DNA from: CAZFVY01 sp964522665
GTDB taxonomy: Bacteria; Verrucomicrobiota; Verrucomicrobiia; Limisphaerales; CAZFVY01
Direction of reading: 5' to 3'
Length of the DNA stretch: 64,000 nucleotides
Assembly: GCA_964522665.1 (NCBI GenBank)
Contig: CAZFVY010000014.1
Coordinates: 1 to 64,000 of the forward strand
Below the pieces are notes generated by a model. The model had not been told where the DNA came from. It made no database searches and was given only the letters and a program-made list of their open reading frames with translations. Shown one piece after another: positions 35,464 through 45,123 of this stretch. The position numbers and the translations under genes were made by a program. How positions within the stretch are numbered: the first letter of the stretch is position 1; every line of letters starts with the position of its first letter.

Positions 35464-37029
35464 ATGAACCGCGAACGCCTGCTCGACCTGTGCCGGGACA
35501 CCAACGCCACTTGGGACATCATCGTGATCGGCGGAGGCGCGAGCGGCCTCGGCGCCGGCGTCGATGCCGCCGCGCGCGGCTACCGCGTCCTGACGCTGGA
35601 GCAGAGCGATTTCGCGAAAGCAACCTCGAGCCGTAGCTCCAAGCTGATCCACGGCGGCGTGCGCTACTTGCGACAGGGAGAGATCCCCCTGGTCCTGCAC
35701 TCGCTGCGCGAACGGGGACTGCTGACGCGCAACGCGCCGCATCTGGTGCGTCCGTTGACGTTTGTCGTCCCGAACTACGAATGGTGGGAAGGGGCCTACT
35801 ACGGCGTCGGCCTCTGGCTTTACGACCGTCTCGCGGGCCGGCTGGGGCTGGCCCCTTCGCGGCGACTCTCCAAGCAGGAAACCCTGCGACTCGCGCCGAC
35901 GCTTGAGCCGGCGGGATTGCGGGGCGGAGTCCGGTATCAAGACGCGCAGTTCGACGACGCGCGCCTGGCGATCACCCTGGCTCAAACCATGACTGACCTC
36001 GGCGGCGCCGCCCTCAACTACGTCAAAGTGACCGGGCTGCTCAAGGAGAACGGCCGCGCTCGTGGCGTGTTCGCGCGGGACCTCGAATCGGGGGCCGAAT
36101 TCGAACTCAAGGCGCGCGTGGTCGTCAACGCCACAGGCGTATTCGCCGACGACGTGCGGCGCCTCGATGACCCGGGGGCGGAAACGATGCTCACGCCAAG
36201 CCAAGGCGCGCATATCGTGCTCGACCGATCGTTCCTGCCGGGAGACTGCGCGATCATGGCGCCGAAGACCAGTGACGGCCGGGTGTTGTTCATCATTCCC
36301 TGGCATGAGCATCTTATCGTCGGCACAACCGACACGCCGGCCGCCACTACCCCGCTGGAACCGCGCCCACTGGAGGATGAAATTGAATTCCTGCTCGTCC
36401 ACGCGGCACGTTACCTGACGCGCGATCCCACCCGATTCGACATCCTCAGCGCTTGGGCCGGCCTCCGTCCCCTGGTCAAAGCGGGAGCCGCGCGCCGCAC
36501 CGCCAAACTTTCACGCGACCACACGATCCTGGTCTCAACCTCAGGCTTGGTCACGGTCGCCGGCGGTAAGTGGACCACCTATCGTCAAATGGCTGAGGAA
36601 ACGATCGACCGGGCCGCGGAAACGGCCAGCCTGCCCCCGCGGCCCAGCGCCACGCGTGATCTGCGCCTGCACGGGTGGCTCACGCCGGAGGAATCGCAGG
36701 CAGCCCTGCATGTCTATGGCGCCGATTCGACCGCCGTCGCCGCGCTTTCCGCGGACCATCCCGCCTGGGACCAACCGCTTGATCCTCGCCTGCCGATCCG
36801 CGGCCGCGAGGTCGTCTGGGCCGCTCGCCACGAACTGGCGCGCACCGTCGAGGATGTTTTAGCCCGGCGCACCCGGGCGTTGTTCCTGGACGCGCGCGCC
36901 AGCGCCGCGGTTGCCCCGCAAGTCGCGGCGTTGCTCGCCCACGAACTCGGTCGCGACCCGGCTTGGGAAACGCGGCAAATCAACGAGTTTCAGAATCTGG
37001 CCAAGGCGTATTTGCCAAGCGGAACATAA
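35464..37029 (+). CDS. glpD: Glycerol-3-phosphate dehydrogenase (FAD)
   Basis: The 521-residue protein has the FAD-binding GGGASGLGAGVDAAARG at the N-terminus, SSRSSKLIHGGVRYL, and the conserved GKWTTYRQMAEETID. It oxidises glycerol-3-phosphate to dihydroxyacetone phosphate, passing electrons to quinone at the inner membrane. It starts 123 bases after the prepilin-like gene. No other glp gene is present here. Confidence 0.95.
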   Translation: MNRERLLDLCRDTNATWDIIVIGGGASGLGAGVDAAARGYRVLTLEQSDFAKATSSRSSKLIHGGVRYLRQGEIPLVLHSLRERGLLTRNAPHLVRPLTFVVPNYEWWEGAYYGVGLWLYDRLAGRLGLAPSRRLSKQETLRLAPTLEPAGLRGGVRYQDAQFDDARLAITLAQTMTDLGGAALNYVKVTGLLKENGRARGVFARDLESGAEFELKARVVVNATGVFADDVRRLDDPGAETMLTPSQGAHIVLDRSFLPGDCAIMAPKTSDGRVLFIIPWHEHLIVGTTDTPAATTPLEPRPLEDEIEFLLVHAARYLTRDPTRFDILSAWAGLRPLVKAGAARRTAKLSRDHTILVSTSGLVTVAGGKWTTYRQMAEETIDRAAETASLPPRPSATRDLRLHGWLTPEESQAALHVYGADSTAVAALSADHPAWDQPLDPRLPIRGREVVWAARHELARTVEDVLARRTRALFLDARASAAVAPQVAALLAHELGRDPAWETRQINEFQNLAKAYLPSGT

Positions 37030-37105
37030 GGCAACGAAACAGAACCACAAGGCCCGCCGGTTCGCCGCCGAAGGCCCGGCCGAATCCCAATCGGCCGGCT
37101 CGCCA

Positions 37106-37864
37106 TTAACGCGGACGGCAAAGAGCCGCGTCGGTGCGCCATGAGTCCAAGACGCCCCAACGATTGATCGGGCAGGTCGTTTCGCCGAATTTGACGAGGC
37201 GCACGCTGCCGTCGGTGAAGGTATAATTCGAACTGCCGGTGCGGGGGTCCTTCCCGGAGCCGCCGTGCCGCCCTTCGTTCAGGTCGTCCAGATACGCTCC
37301 ATTCGCCTTCAAAAGATCAAGGTCGTAGGCGGTCGAGTCGGACGACTTCTCCCCGAATAGCAAGGTCTCGGATGGGTAAACCAGATTGTTCTCGCGCAGC
37401 GAAACCTGCGAAAGGCCTTTGGTGAACCGGGTCCAATCCTCCGCCGTCAGGCTATCCTTGAAGAAGTCGCTGAACCGGTTCAGAACGTAGCTGCGAAGGG
37501 CGAGATCCGGCGCGTTGGTCGGCGGCAAACCCGCGGCCGCTTGCAGCGACGCGCTATCCGACGGACACCAGAGAATTTGGAAGGTTTGGTAATCGCTTTG
37601 CAGAACGCCCGGCCAATGCGCCGAAGCGCTCCGCGGGGGAAATTGCCCGTTGTTATCCGAGGTATAGAGCGTGGTCGCCAGCCCTAGCTGACGGAGGTTG
37701 TTCGCGCAGGCGATGCGTTTGCCGGCGCCCTTCGACCGCGCCAACGCCGGCAGCAGCAGGCTGGCCAGAATCGCGATGATCGCGATCACCACCAAAAGCT
37801 CGATCAAGGTGAATCCGCGCCGCGGACTCGAGCTGTCAACGGGCTTGGACGCAAAATACCGCAT
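37106..37864 (-). CDS. Second prepilin-like protein
   Basis: The 252-residue protein has a prepilin signal (cleavage at G17/F18 in RRGFTLIELLVVIAII), a long N-terminal helix with RIACANNLRQLGLAT, and a C-terminal TFTDGSVRLV strand like that of the other prepilin-like protein but with a longer loop (HGGSGKDPRTGSSN) before it. It lies convergent to glpD. It probably works as a pseudopilin or as a surface protein. Confidence 0.9.
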   Translation of the reverse strand: MRYFASKPVDSSSPRRGFTLIELLVVIAIIAILASLLLPALARSKGAGKRIACANNLRQLGLATTLYTSDNNGQFPPRSASAHWPGVLQSDYQTFQILWCPSDSASLQAAAGLPPTNAPDLALRSYVLNRFSDFFKDSLTAEDWTRFTKGLSQVSLRENNLVYPSETLLFGEKSSDSTAYDLDLLKANGAYLDDLNEGRHGGSGKDPRTGSSNYTFTDGSVRLVKFGETTCPINRWGVLDSWRTDAALCRPR

Positions 37865-38090
37865 AGGCCGTCATCATAATGCACCCGCCCATCAGAAAAG
37901 CAACCCGTCAAAAAACGATGGCGTCCGCCCTGGACAATCTGGTGCGCTCGGAGCCACCGGCAAACCCGTCTCAGGTAGGGCAAGCCTGACCGTCTGCGAA
38001 CGCGGATTCGCCACGCCTGTCCTTCTCAAAGTCCAAAATCGAACCCCACCGTTTCTTGCCAGAACGATCCCGCCTGGGTAGGATTCGGCT

Positions 38091-38294
38091 ATGAAGCTCA
38101 GGCTCGTAGTCGAACACGATCCCGCTACCAATCGCTGGGCGGCGTTTTTTCCCGAACTGCCTGGCTGCGCCTCCGCCGGTGATACCGAGGATGAAGCGAT
38201 TCAAAACGCGAAAGAGGCGCTCGACCTCTGGTTCGAGCCGTCCCCGGTTGAATTCTCCGTCGGAGCCAAGATTCTCGAAGTCGCCCTCGGGTGA
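38091..38294 (+). CDS. hicB: HicB-like antitoxin
   Basis: The 67-residue protein reads LRLVVEHDPATNRWAAFFPE at its start and CASAGDTEDEAIQNAKEAL after it, the HicB/UPF0150 partial-RNase-H fold, again without a DNA-binding extension. AGGA lies 9 bases upstream of the ATG. It overlaps the following hicA by ATGA-type coupling (4 bases). Confidence 0.88.
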   Translation: MKLRLVVEHDPATNRWAAFFPELPGCASAGDTEDEAIQNAKEALDLWFEPSPVEFSVGAKILEVALG

Positions 38295-38509
38295 GTGAGC
38301 GTTTTCCAGTTCGCGACGGCAACGATGTCATTCGAGTCCTGCGCCGCCATGGCTTTGTCCTAGTTCGACAAAAAGGCAGCCACCAGAAATGGCGTCACTC
38401 AAACGGAAGGCAGGTAATCGTGGCGGTTCATGGTTCCAAGCCGATTCCAATTGGCACGTTCAAGAGTATCATTGAGGGAAGCGGACTGTCCGTCGAAGAT
38501 TTCCGCTAA
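38291..38509 (+). CDS. hicA: HicA-type mRNA interferase toxin
   Basis: The 72-residue protein has the catalytic His in VRQKGSHQKW and the IPIGTFKSIIEGSGLS strand-helix typical of HicA. It is translationally coupled to the upstream hicB. Its sequence differs from the HicA at 6906 (RQKGSHI context), so the two modules are distinct families and not recent duplicates. Confidence 0.88.
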   Translation: MSERFPVRDGNDVIRVLRRHGFVLVRQKGSHQKWRHSNGRQVIVAVHGSKPIPIGTFKSIIEGSGLSVEDFR

Positions 38510-38613
38510 CTCGACGCACCCAACCGTCGAGCCACGGACCCGCGTCGCGGTCCAGCCGCGAGGGAGCGATTCATCGAACCGACTTTCCGCCGGCGCGACC
38601 CGTCAGCGGGGCC

Positions 38614-41280
38614 CTAAGGCCCAACCGGTTGGGCGCGCAGGCGGAAGAATTGATGGTTCAAGGTCGAATACGGTATGAACCACTCGGTTTCTGGAAAGCC
38701 GCCCGCGAGATTGGTGATCAGCGTAAGTGGACTCGCGGCATCGGGACCGATGAAGACGCCGTAGGTTTGGTTGGTCACGCTAGGCCAACTGAGCCGGGCC
38801 AGGTTTTCGTCCCAGAGCGAAAGGGAGGCGGCCAGCGGAGCGTCCGACGTCAACGGATCCGTACCCATCAGGTACTCGCGGATATTCGAGTAGCCATCGT
38901 GATCGGGGTCATCCTGGGCCCCGTACGCCAGCGTGCCGAAGTGGGCCATCTCCCAATTGTCGTCCAAGCCATCGTGATCGGTATCCGTGATGGGCGTTCC
39001 GGTGAGGGTCAAGCCGACGAATTGGACGGCGCCGGTGAGGCCAGCCTGTTCATCCGTGAAAAAAACCTGCCAAGTCCCGGCGCTCGGCTCAAAAAAATGG
39101 TGGGTCGAGTAATAGGTCCAATCCCCGGCGCTCGTGGCGTCGCTGTTCACCCGCTGAAGAACGCTCCGCGTGCCGCCGGGGGAAAGGAGCGTAATGCGGA
39201 GGTCCCCGCGGCTGGGGTGAGCCGCGATGACTTCGACGCCGACGTGCTCGAGCGAGAGGGTATTCGTGACCACGAACGAGTAACTGACCGAATTAGGCTT
39301 GACCTGCGCCGTCACATTGCTGGTTTGCTGCAATAATGACTGCAATTGCAGGCCGTCGATCTGGCTGATGAATACGGCCGGGATCGGCACGAAATCGGTG
39401 CCGCCCATCGTGATCCGGCTCTCCCCGCGGTTATCGTAGATGATGGCCAGCGCGGCGCCCGCCGCGGCGGCGAACCCAATTTTCTCGGAAAAGAGGTTTC
39501 CGCCCCGCTGAATCAACGCGGCTTTGTTCGTGAGATCAAGGGTGATCGCCGCCGAGGCGTCCCCGACATCGACCAACGGGAGAACGGCGGTCGGCGTGTC
39601 CGCGTTTGGGCCAAGGCTCGGCGTCGAAGGAATCGAGGCCAGACCATCCGGAACGCCCGCCCCGCCGATCAACAAGCGCAAACCGTCGTCGGGTATCGCG
39701 GTCACGTTGGTCGAGGTGAAGGTCAGATTCGTGGCGGCCGGCCGATTGATCCAGCGGCGCGCGAGCGCGACCGCCCGGCCCGCGTCCGGCAGCCCGAACC
39801 CGAGGTTGTGGCTGACCGCGAAACCGGCGGCGTTGGTCGTCAAGTCGGGATCCGCCGGATCGGTCTGGCGCGCGGAAAGGATCAGTATTTGCTGCACATC
39901 GCGCCAGGTGAGGCCGGGATTGGCGGAGAGCAGCAGCGCGACCAGGCCGCTGATTTGCGGCGTCGAGGCCGAGGTGCCGCTGAAGCCGGTGTCGCCGAAC
40001 GCGTAGTCGGCCAGGTCGTTCGTGTACACGCCTTGGTTATAGCCTTGGTCGCCCTGGCGATCAGTCGTGAAAATGGTCGGAAAGCCGTCGTCCGAATCGC
40101 CGCTGGGCGCCGCCACCAGCAGGCAGGCCCCGGCGCTGCTATAGCTGGCCGCGCGGCCGTCGAACCGGACGGCGGCGACCGCGACGACGCGCGGGTCGGA
40201 AGCGTAGCCATCGTCGTTGGCGTCCTGCGATTGGCCCCGGCCGTTGCCGCCGGCCCGAACCATGATGACGCCCAGGCCGCCCCGGCCAAAGGCGACGGCG
40301 TTGGAAATCGCGATTTGCTCGATCAGGCTCGGGCCAAGCTGTCCAACCGTCGCGTTGCCCCAACTGTGGTTCTGCACGCTCACGACGTTGGAGCTGTACT
40401 CGAACATGTCCATCAGGCTCTCGTCGCTCACAATCGAATCGTCGGGCAAAAATATTACCGAGCTTTCGAAGCGAGCCCCCGGGGCGACGCCGCTCACGCC
40501 GATGTGGTTGTCCCCTTGCGCGATCGCCAAGCCAGCCACCGCGGTGCCGTGCATTTGCAGGCTGGTCGGATGATTGCCATCCGCCAGGCCGCTCCAAAAA
40601 TTATAGTGCAACGCGGGGTCGGCTTGATTGGTAAGGTCGGGATGGCCCAAGTCCACGCCATCGTCACAAATGGCGATGATCACGCCCTCGCCGCGCGTAA
40701 ACGGCCACGCCGCGCGAACGTTCAGGTCCACGCCCAATCGTTGTCCCGAGCCGGCGTCCCGGTTTTCAAGGTGCCACTGGGAGGGAAAATACGGATCATT
40801 GGGTTTGGCCGCGTAGGGCGCATGACGGCGCCATGGTCGGCGCGCGATCGGGTGGCTGGTCAGGACGCCGGAGCGGTCGGCCAGGCGCTGGGCCTCCGCC
40901 AGCGCGGTCCACGCGTCCGGCGCTTGAAGAATGAAGACGTTCGATGTAACGACGCGCGCCACGCGCAGCGGACGCCCCGCGATCATCGCCTCGACCCGGC
41001 TCTCGGCGGCCAACTGCAAGACAATGCGGCTGCCGAACTCGAGTTGGTTCGTCAACCCTCCGCGCCGGGTCGCGCGGACCCAACTGTTCGTCCCGGTCGC
41101 CAGCAAACGGAAGCCCGCGTCCGGCTGTACGACGTACTCGATTGGCCGCGGTTCACGGAAGTGGTACGAATTGGTGGATTCACCCACCGATCCCTGCGCG
41201 AGCGCCGCGGCGCCAAGCGCCACGGTTAATCCGGCCGTAAGCAGATACCCGAAAAGCATTTTGGAAAAGTGACAGCACAT
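38614..41280 (-). CDS. Secreted kexin-like S8 protease with PA, P and TSP3 domains
   Basis: The 888-residue protein has a signal peptide (about 1-29), an S8 catalytic domain with D206 in CDDGVD, H244 in MHGTAVAG and Ser near 435 in FSGTSASTPQ, then a PA-like insert (about 550-650, ALAIIYDNRGE), a P-type proprotein-convertase domain (about 660-800, LEHVGVEV...SRGDLRITLLSP), Ca-binding type-3 repeats (DTDHDGLDDNWE, DPDHDGYSN) and a roughly 70-residue tail ending FFRLRAQPVGP. ATG 41280 is preferred because it adds a Lys to the signal n-region; 41259 is an alternative. Confidence 0.9.
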   Translation of the reverse strand: MCCHFSKMLFGYLLTAGLTVALGAAALAQGSVGESTNSYHFREPRPIEYVVQPDAGFRLLATGTNSWVRATRRGGLTNQLEFGSRIVLQLAAESRVEAMIAGRPLRVARVVTSNVFILQAPDAWTALAEAQRLADRSGVLTSHPIARRPWRRHAPYAAKPNDPYFPSQWHLENRDAGSGQRLGVDLNVRAAWPFTRGEGVIIAICDDGVDLGHPDLTNQADPALHYNFWSGLADGNHPTSLQMHGTAVAGLAIAQGDNHIGVSGVAPGARFESSVIFLPDDSIVSDESLMDMFEYSSNVVSVQNHSWGNATVGQLGPSLIEQIAISNAVAFGRGGLGVIMVRAGGNGRGQSQDANDDGYASDPRVVAVAAVRFDGRAASYSSAGACLLVAAPSGDSDDGFPTIFTTDRQGDQGYNQGVYTNDLADYAFGDTGFSGTSASTPQISGLVALLLSANPGLTWRDVQQILILSARQTDPADPDLTTNAAGFAVSHNLGFGLPDAGRAVALARRWINRPAATNLTFTSTNVTAIPDDGLRLLIGGAGVPDGLASIPSTPSLGPNADTPTAVLPLVDVGDASAAITLDLTNKAALIQRGGNLFSEKIGFAAAAGAALAIIYDNRGESRITMGGTDFVPIPAVFISQIDGLQLQSLLQQTSNVTAQVKPNSVSYSFVVTNTLSLEHVGVEVIAAHPSRGDLRITLLSPGGTRSVLQRVNSDATSAGDWTYYSTHHFFEPSAGTWQVFFTDEQAGLTGAVQFVGLTLTGTPITDTDHDGLDDNWEMAHFGTLAYGAQDDPDHDGYSNIREYLMGTDPLTSDAPLAASLSLWDENLARLSWPSVTNQTYGVFIGPDAASPLTLITNLAGGFPETEWFIPYSTLNHQFFRLRAQPVGP

Positions 41281-41297
41281 TGCGCGCCAGAGTTCGC

Positions 41298-42128
41298 CTA
41301 GTGGGGCGGTGAGAAATAACTCAATACGGTATGGCCGTGGACGGTCCAGCGGCCCGCGATGGCGCGGCTCAGGAAACGTTTGCCCCGCCGCACGGCGTCC
41401 GCGAGTTCGTGCCCCAACGCGAGGTAGGCGGCGATCGCGGCGGACAAAGTGCAACCGGTGCCGTGCGTCACCAAGCCGCGGACGTAGGGAGCTTTCAGCG
41501 CCAGCTCGCATTCCCCATCATAATAGATATCGACGCCCGCATCGGACCCTGCCAAATGTCCGCCCTTGACGAGCGCCGGACAGCCGTACGCGCCGGCCAG
41601 TTCGCGCGCCGCGGACCGCGAATCCGCCAAACTGGTCAGCCGCCGCTTTAATAAGACCTCGGCCTCCATGAGGTTCGGTGTTAATAGAGCCGCCAGCGGG
41701 AACAACTCCCGTTCGAGCGTTTCGACGGCCCGGCGCGGCAGCAGACGCCTCCCACTGGTCGCCACCATGACCGGATCGACCACCAACGGCAGCCGTGGAC
41801 GATCGCGCAGCGCTTGCGCGACCGCCGCGATGATCGCCGCCGAGTAAAGCATCCCCGTTTTCATCGCGCGCGGGGGCAGTTCCGCAAATACCGCGTCGAT
41901 CTGCGCGCGCACGATTTCCGGCCGGCAGGCTTGAATCGCCGACACGGCGCGCGGATTCTGCGCGGTAACGCAGGTGAGCGCGCTCACGCCGTGAAGCCCG
42001 AGCGCCGCGAACGTCTTCAGGTCGGCCTGCGCCCCGGCCCCGCCGCCGCTGTCGGAACCGGCGATCGTCAAGGCCACGGGCGGGCTTTGGCTTCGGGACC
42101 GGGGGCTGGGAAGTCTGGCGTTTTTCAC
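41298..42128 (-). CDS. thiD: Hydroxymethylpyrimidine/phosphomethylpyrimidine kinase
   Basis: The protein of about 276 residues has ALTIAGSDSGGGAGAQAD at its start, MKTGMLYS, the family motif DPVMVATSG, and the catalytic GTGCTLSAAIAAYLALG near the end. It phosphorylates HMP and HMP-P in thiamine synthesis. The start is uncertain between GTG 42128, ATG 42176 and GTG 42077; a frame that continues to 43433 only shadows polX. It diverges from polX. Confidence 0.9.
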   Translation of the reverse strand: MKNARLPSPRSRSQSPPVALTIAGSDSGGGAGAQADLKTFAALGLHGVSALTCVTAQNPRAVSAIQACRPEIVRAQIDAVFAELPPRAMKTGMLYSAAIIAAVAQALRDRPRLPLVVDPVMVATSGRRLLPRRAVETLERELFPLAALLTPNLMEAEVLLKRRLTSLADSRSAARELAGAYGCPALVKGGHLAGSDAGVDIYYDGECELALKAPYVRGLVTHGTGCTLSAAIAAYLALGHELADAVRRGKRFLSRAIAGRWTVHGHTVLSYFSPPH

Positions 42129-42296
42129 AAATCGTCTGGCGCTACGATAGGCCAATTCCAGCGCTTGGCCAGGCATTCCGCCCCAAGGCTCGTCAGGCCA
42201 GCGGTCGTCAAATTGGACTGAACCAGCTGGCGAACGCGGCCGCGAGGCGATAACTTGGAACTTGGAACCGACGCTCGTCGGCCACATAATTTTCGC

Positions 42297-44096
42297 ATGG
42301 ATAAAGACAACATCGCGGAGATCCTGTCCGAGATCGGCACGTTGCTCGAACTCAAGGGCGAGAACCCGTTCAAGACGCGGGCGTACGCGAACGCCGCGCG
42401 CACGCTCGAATCGCTTACCGAACCGCTCGACAAGATTATCGCCGAGGATCGATTGGGCCAGATCAAAGGGATTGGCGAAGCGCTCCAGCAGAAAATCACC
42501 GCGCTGGCGCAGACCGGCCGCCTCGAATACTACGAAGAGTTGAAGGCGTCGGTTCCTCCCGGGTTGATCGCGATGCTGGCCATCCCGGGCGTCGGTCCGA
42601 AAAAGGTCAAGGCGCTGCACGATCGCCTCGGGATCGACACCGTCGAAGGCCTGGAAGCGGCTTGCCGCGCCGGCAAGATCGCTGGCTTGGAGGGCTTCGG
42701 CGAGAAAACCCAGTCGAAAATCCTCGAAGGGATCGAGTTTCGGCGGACCTACGCCTCGCGGCATCATCTGAGCGAGGCCATCGCGGCCGCCGAGCCGTTG
42801 CTCGATGAATTGCGCTCGCATCCCGACGTGATCCGGTGCAGCACGGCCGGCAGCCTGCGGCGTTCCAAGGAGGTGATCGGCGACATTGATTTTGTCGTCT
42901 CCTCGCGCCGGCCGTCTGAGGTTTTGGACTTTTTCACCCAACAGCCCGGCGTGCTGAGCGTGAGCGCGAAAGGCGACACGAAGGCGAGCGTCATTCTCAC
43001 GGGCGGCATTCAGGCGGACCTCCGCGTCGTCAGTGACGCGGAATACGCCTTCGCGCTGGCCTATTTTACCGGGAGCAAGGAGCACAACATCATCATGCGC
43101 CAGCGGGCGATTCAACGCGGCTTGCGGTTGAACGAGTATGGTTTGTTCCGTTCGAAGGAGGAAACGCGTGACCCGGCGTTGCGCGTGGCGTGCGCGACCG
43201 AGGAGGAGTTGTACGCGAAGCTCGACCTGGCGTACGTTCCGCCGGAGTTGCGCGAGGACCACGGCGAGTTCGCGGCCGCCGAAAAAGGTGAACTGCCCCG
43301 GCTCATCGAATGGACTGAACTGCGCGGGTCCCTCCATAACCACTCGAACTGGAGCGACGGCCGCGGAACCATCGAAGAGATCGCCGCCTACATGGACGAA
43401 CTCGGCTGCGCCTACTGGGCCATCACCGATCACTCGAAATCATCGTTCCAGGCAAACGGGCTGGACCCGGCGCGGCTACGCAAGCAAATCGAGGAAATCA
43501 AGCGCGTCAACGCGGAGTTGGCCGGGCGTGGGTCCGATTTCCGGCTGCTCAGCGGCACGGAGGTCGATATTCTCGCCGAAGGAAAACTGGATTTTGACGA
43601 TGACCTTCTCGCCGAACTGGACGTCGTCGTGGCCAGCGTGCATCAAGGTTTTTCGCAAGACGAGGCCGAGATGACCCGCCGCCTCATTCGAGCCGCCGAG
43701 AATCCCTGGGTCCACATGCTCGGACACCTGACCGGTCGGCTCCTCCTCGAACGTGAACCATATAAGGTCAATCAGACGGCGGTCATCGACGCTTGCGCGG
43801 CGACCGGAACGTGGATTGAACTGAATGCGAACCCCTACCGCTTCGACTTGGATTGGCGCTTGTGGCCCTACGCCAAAAGCAAAGGGGTCAAGTGCGTGAT
43901 CAATTGCGACGCCCACCGGAACGAACACGCCGGTTTTCTGCGCTTGGGGACGGGCATCGCGCGCAAAGGGTGGTTGGAACGGGGGGATGTTATTAACACA
44001 TTGCCACTTAATAAGTTAAAAACGCAACTGAACGCCAAACGACAGCGGAACGGGGCGACCGACGAAGCCCGACGGCTACGAGGTTCGCGCGGATGA
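42297..44096 (+). CDS. polX: PolX-type DNA polymerase with PHP exonuclease domain
   Basis: The 599-residue protein has HhH DNA-binding motifs (IKGIGEALQQKI, IPGVGPKKV), a polymerase-X palm with the metal Asp pair in GDIDFVV and the third in ADLRVV, and a C-terminal PHP domain with LHNHSNWSDG, AITDHS, GTEVDIL, SVHQGF and NCDAHR. It is expected to fill gaps and proofread in DNA repair. ATG 42297 is used; an upstream start at 42255 would add 14 unsupported residues. Confidence 0.95.
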   Translation: MDKDNIAEILSEIGTLLELKGENPFKTRAYANAARTLESLTEPLDKIIAEDRLGQIKGIGEALQQKITALAQTGRLEYYEELKASVPPGLIAMLAIPGVGPKKVKALHDRLGIDTVEGLEAACRAGKIAGLEGFGEKTQSKILEGIEFRRTYASRHHLSEAIAAAEPLLDELRSHPDVIRCSTAGSLRRSKEVIGDIDFVVSSRRPSEVLDFFTQQPGVLSVSAKGDTKASVILTGGIQADLRVVSDAEYAFALAYFTGSKEHNIIMRQRAIQRGLRLNEYGLFRSKEETRDPALRVACATEEELYAKLDLAYVPPELREDHGEFAAAEKGELPRLIEWTELRGSLHNHSNWSDGRGTIEEIAAYMDELGCAYWAITDHSKSSFQANGLDPARLRKQIEEIKRVNAELAGRGSDFRLLSGTEVDILAEGKLDFDDDLLAELDVVVASVHQGFSQDEAEMTRRLIRAAENPWVHMLGHLTGRLLLEREPYKVNQTAVIDACAATGTWIELNANPYRFDLDWRLWPYAKSKGVKCVINCDAHRNEHAGFLRLGTGIARKGWLERGDVINTLPLNKLKTQLNAKRQRNGATDEARRLRGSRG

Positions 44097-44218
44097 CCGT
44101 TTGAGGATGCGATTATATGCTAACTCATTTAACATGAGGTTATTACAACGCTACCTGAGCTTCACGCGCCAAACTTCGCACCGGGCCAATCACGATCAAA
44201 AAAGTCTGATAAAAACAC

Positions 44219-44247
44219 TTGACTCGCTTCAGGATACACAGTAAAAA
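44219..44247 (+). promoter_or_regulatory. Possible promoter upstream of the PEP-CTERM gene
   Basis: In an AT-rich stretch, TTGACT (44219-44224) is followed by a 17-base spacer and TAAAAA (44242-44247). The -10 is weak (4 of 6 bases). Another TTGACA at 44285-44290 lacks a good -10. Either could serve the gene at 44335. Confidence 0.35.
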
Positions 44248-44334
44248 GTGTGCAGAATTAAATTTCGAAACGCGATTTAGGGACTTGACAGAATCAAGAT
44301 CAGAATTAAACTCGGGAAAATACTGCTAGGAACT

Positions 44335-45039
44335 ATGACAATTATGAAAACCTGCCTTCTGAAAATCGGTGTCCTCGGAGCCGCCCTTTTGGCGACTGGT
44401 CTCTCTGCTCAAGCGCAAACGAACGTTTATAACGATTCCGGAACGTTCTCCGGTTCCTATTTCCCGTCGTCCACGGAGTTTGGTGACCAAATCTCCTATG
44501 GCGCGGCCGCGCTTCAAGGTGGATCAGTCACGACGATTACCGACTTCAAGTTTGAGTATTATTCCAGCTTGATCTCAACGGCGGGCAAGAGCGCGCAAAT
44601 CCGTTTCTACGCCAACACCGGCGCGAATGGAGCCCCTGGCGCTACGCCAGTTTATACCAGCCCGTCGTTCTCGATCGGCAACGGGTTTAATTCGGTGGAT
44701 ATTTCCGGGTTGAACATCGCCGCGAACGCGAACGGTATCGGGACGGGGATGACTTGGACCATTTTGTTCTCGGGCCTTACGGCGGGCGAGCAAGCGGGTT
44801 TGAATATTTACGAAACCCCGAGCAACGGCCTCAGCAATAATGACTTCTGGCAGAAGGACAACACCGGCGCCTGGGCGTTGAAGCAGATTTCTGGTGGCTC
44901 TCCCAAGGCCAACTTCGCCGCTCAAGTTTTCGGCATCGTGGCGGTTCCTGAGCCTAGCTCAGTTCAATTGGTTGGCGCGGTCGCGCTGCTCGGTCTGGGT
45001 TTCGCTGGCTATCGCCGCCTCTCGATGAAGCACTCGTAA
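44335..45039 (+). CDS. PEP-CTERM-sorted secreted protein
   Basis: The 234-residue protein has a signal peptide cleaved near SAQAQ-TN, one beta-rich ectodomain, and a C-terminal sorting signal: VPEPSS, then a hydrophobic helix (LVGAVALLGLGFAG) and the basic end YRRLSMKHS. Exosortase would cut it and hand it to the extracellular matrix; no exosortase gene is in the window. The ectodomain contains RFYANTGANGAPG, TWTILFSGLT and FWQKDNTGAWALKQ, and a similar domain lies in the giant protein at 48744. ATG 44335 follows AGGA closely; ATG 44344 is an alternative. Confidence 0.9.
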   Translation: MTIMKTCLLKIGVLGAALLATGLSAQAQTNVYNDSGTFSGSYFPSSTEFGDQISYGAAALQGGSVTTITDFKFEYYSSLISTAGKSAQIRFYANTGANGAPGATPVYTSPSFSIGNGFNSVDISGLNIAANANGIGTGMTWTILFSGLTAGEQAGLNIYETPSNGLSNNDFWQKDNTGAWALKQISGGSPKANFAAQVFGIVAVPEPSSVQLVGAVALLGLGFAGYRRLSMKHS

Positions 45040-45060
45040 GTCAAAGTTTTCAGCAGTTTC

Positions 45061-45095
45061 AAAAAGCGCGGGTTTTGCCCGCGCTTTTTGCTTTT
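45061..45095 (+). terminator. Strong intrinsic terminator
   Basis: AAAAAGCGCGGG (45061-45072), loop TTTTG, CCCGCGCTTTTT (45078-45089), then a further T-rich stretch. It lies 21 bases after the PEP-CTERM stop, with a GC-rich stem and U-tract, and works in both directions by sequence. Confidence 0.92.
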
Positions 45096-45123
45096 AAATG
45101 CGGTCGATTTTTCCAGCCTGAGC

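Noticed and set aside
34855..36402. Minus-strand open frame of 515 codons across glpD and a prepilin-like gene
   Set aside because: It is antisense to glpD with its FAD motif, and crosses the end of the prepilin-like gene; it has no recognisable domain.
42177..43433. Upstream extension of thiD on the minus strand
   Set aside because: It only shadows polX, which has all its catalytic motifs on the plus strand.
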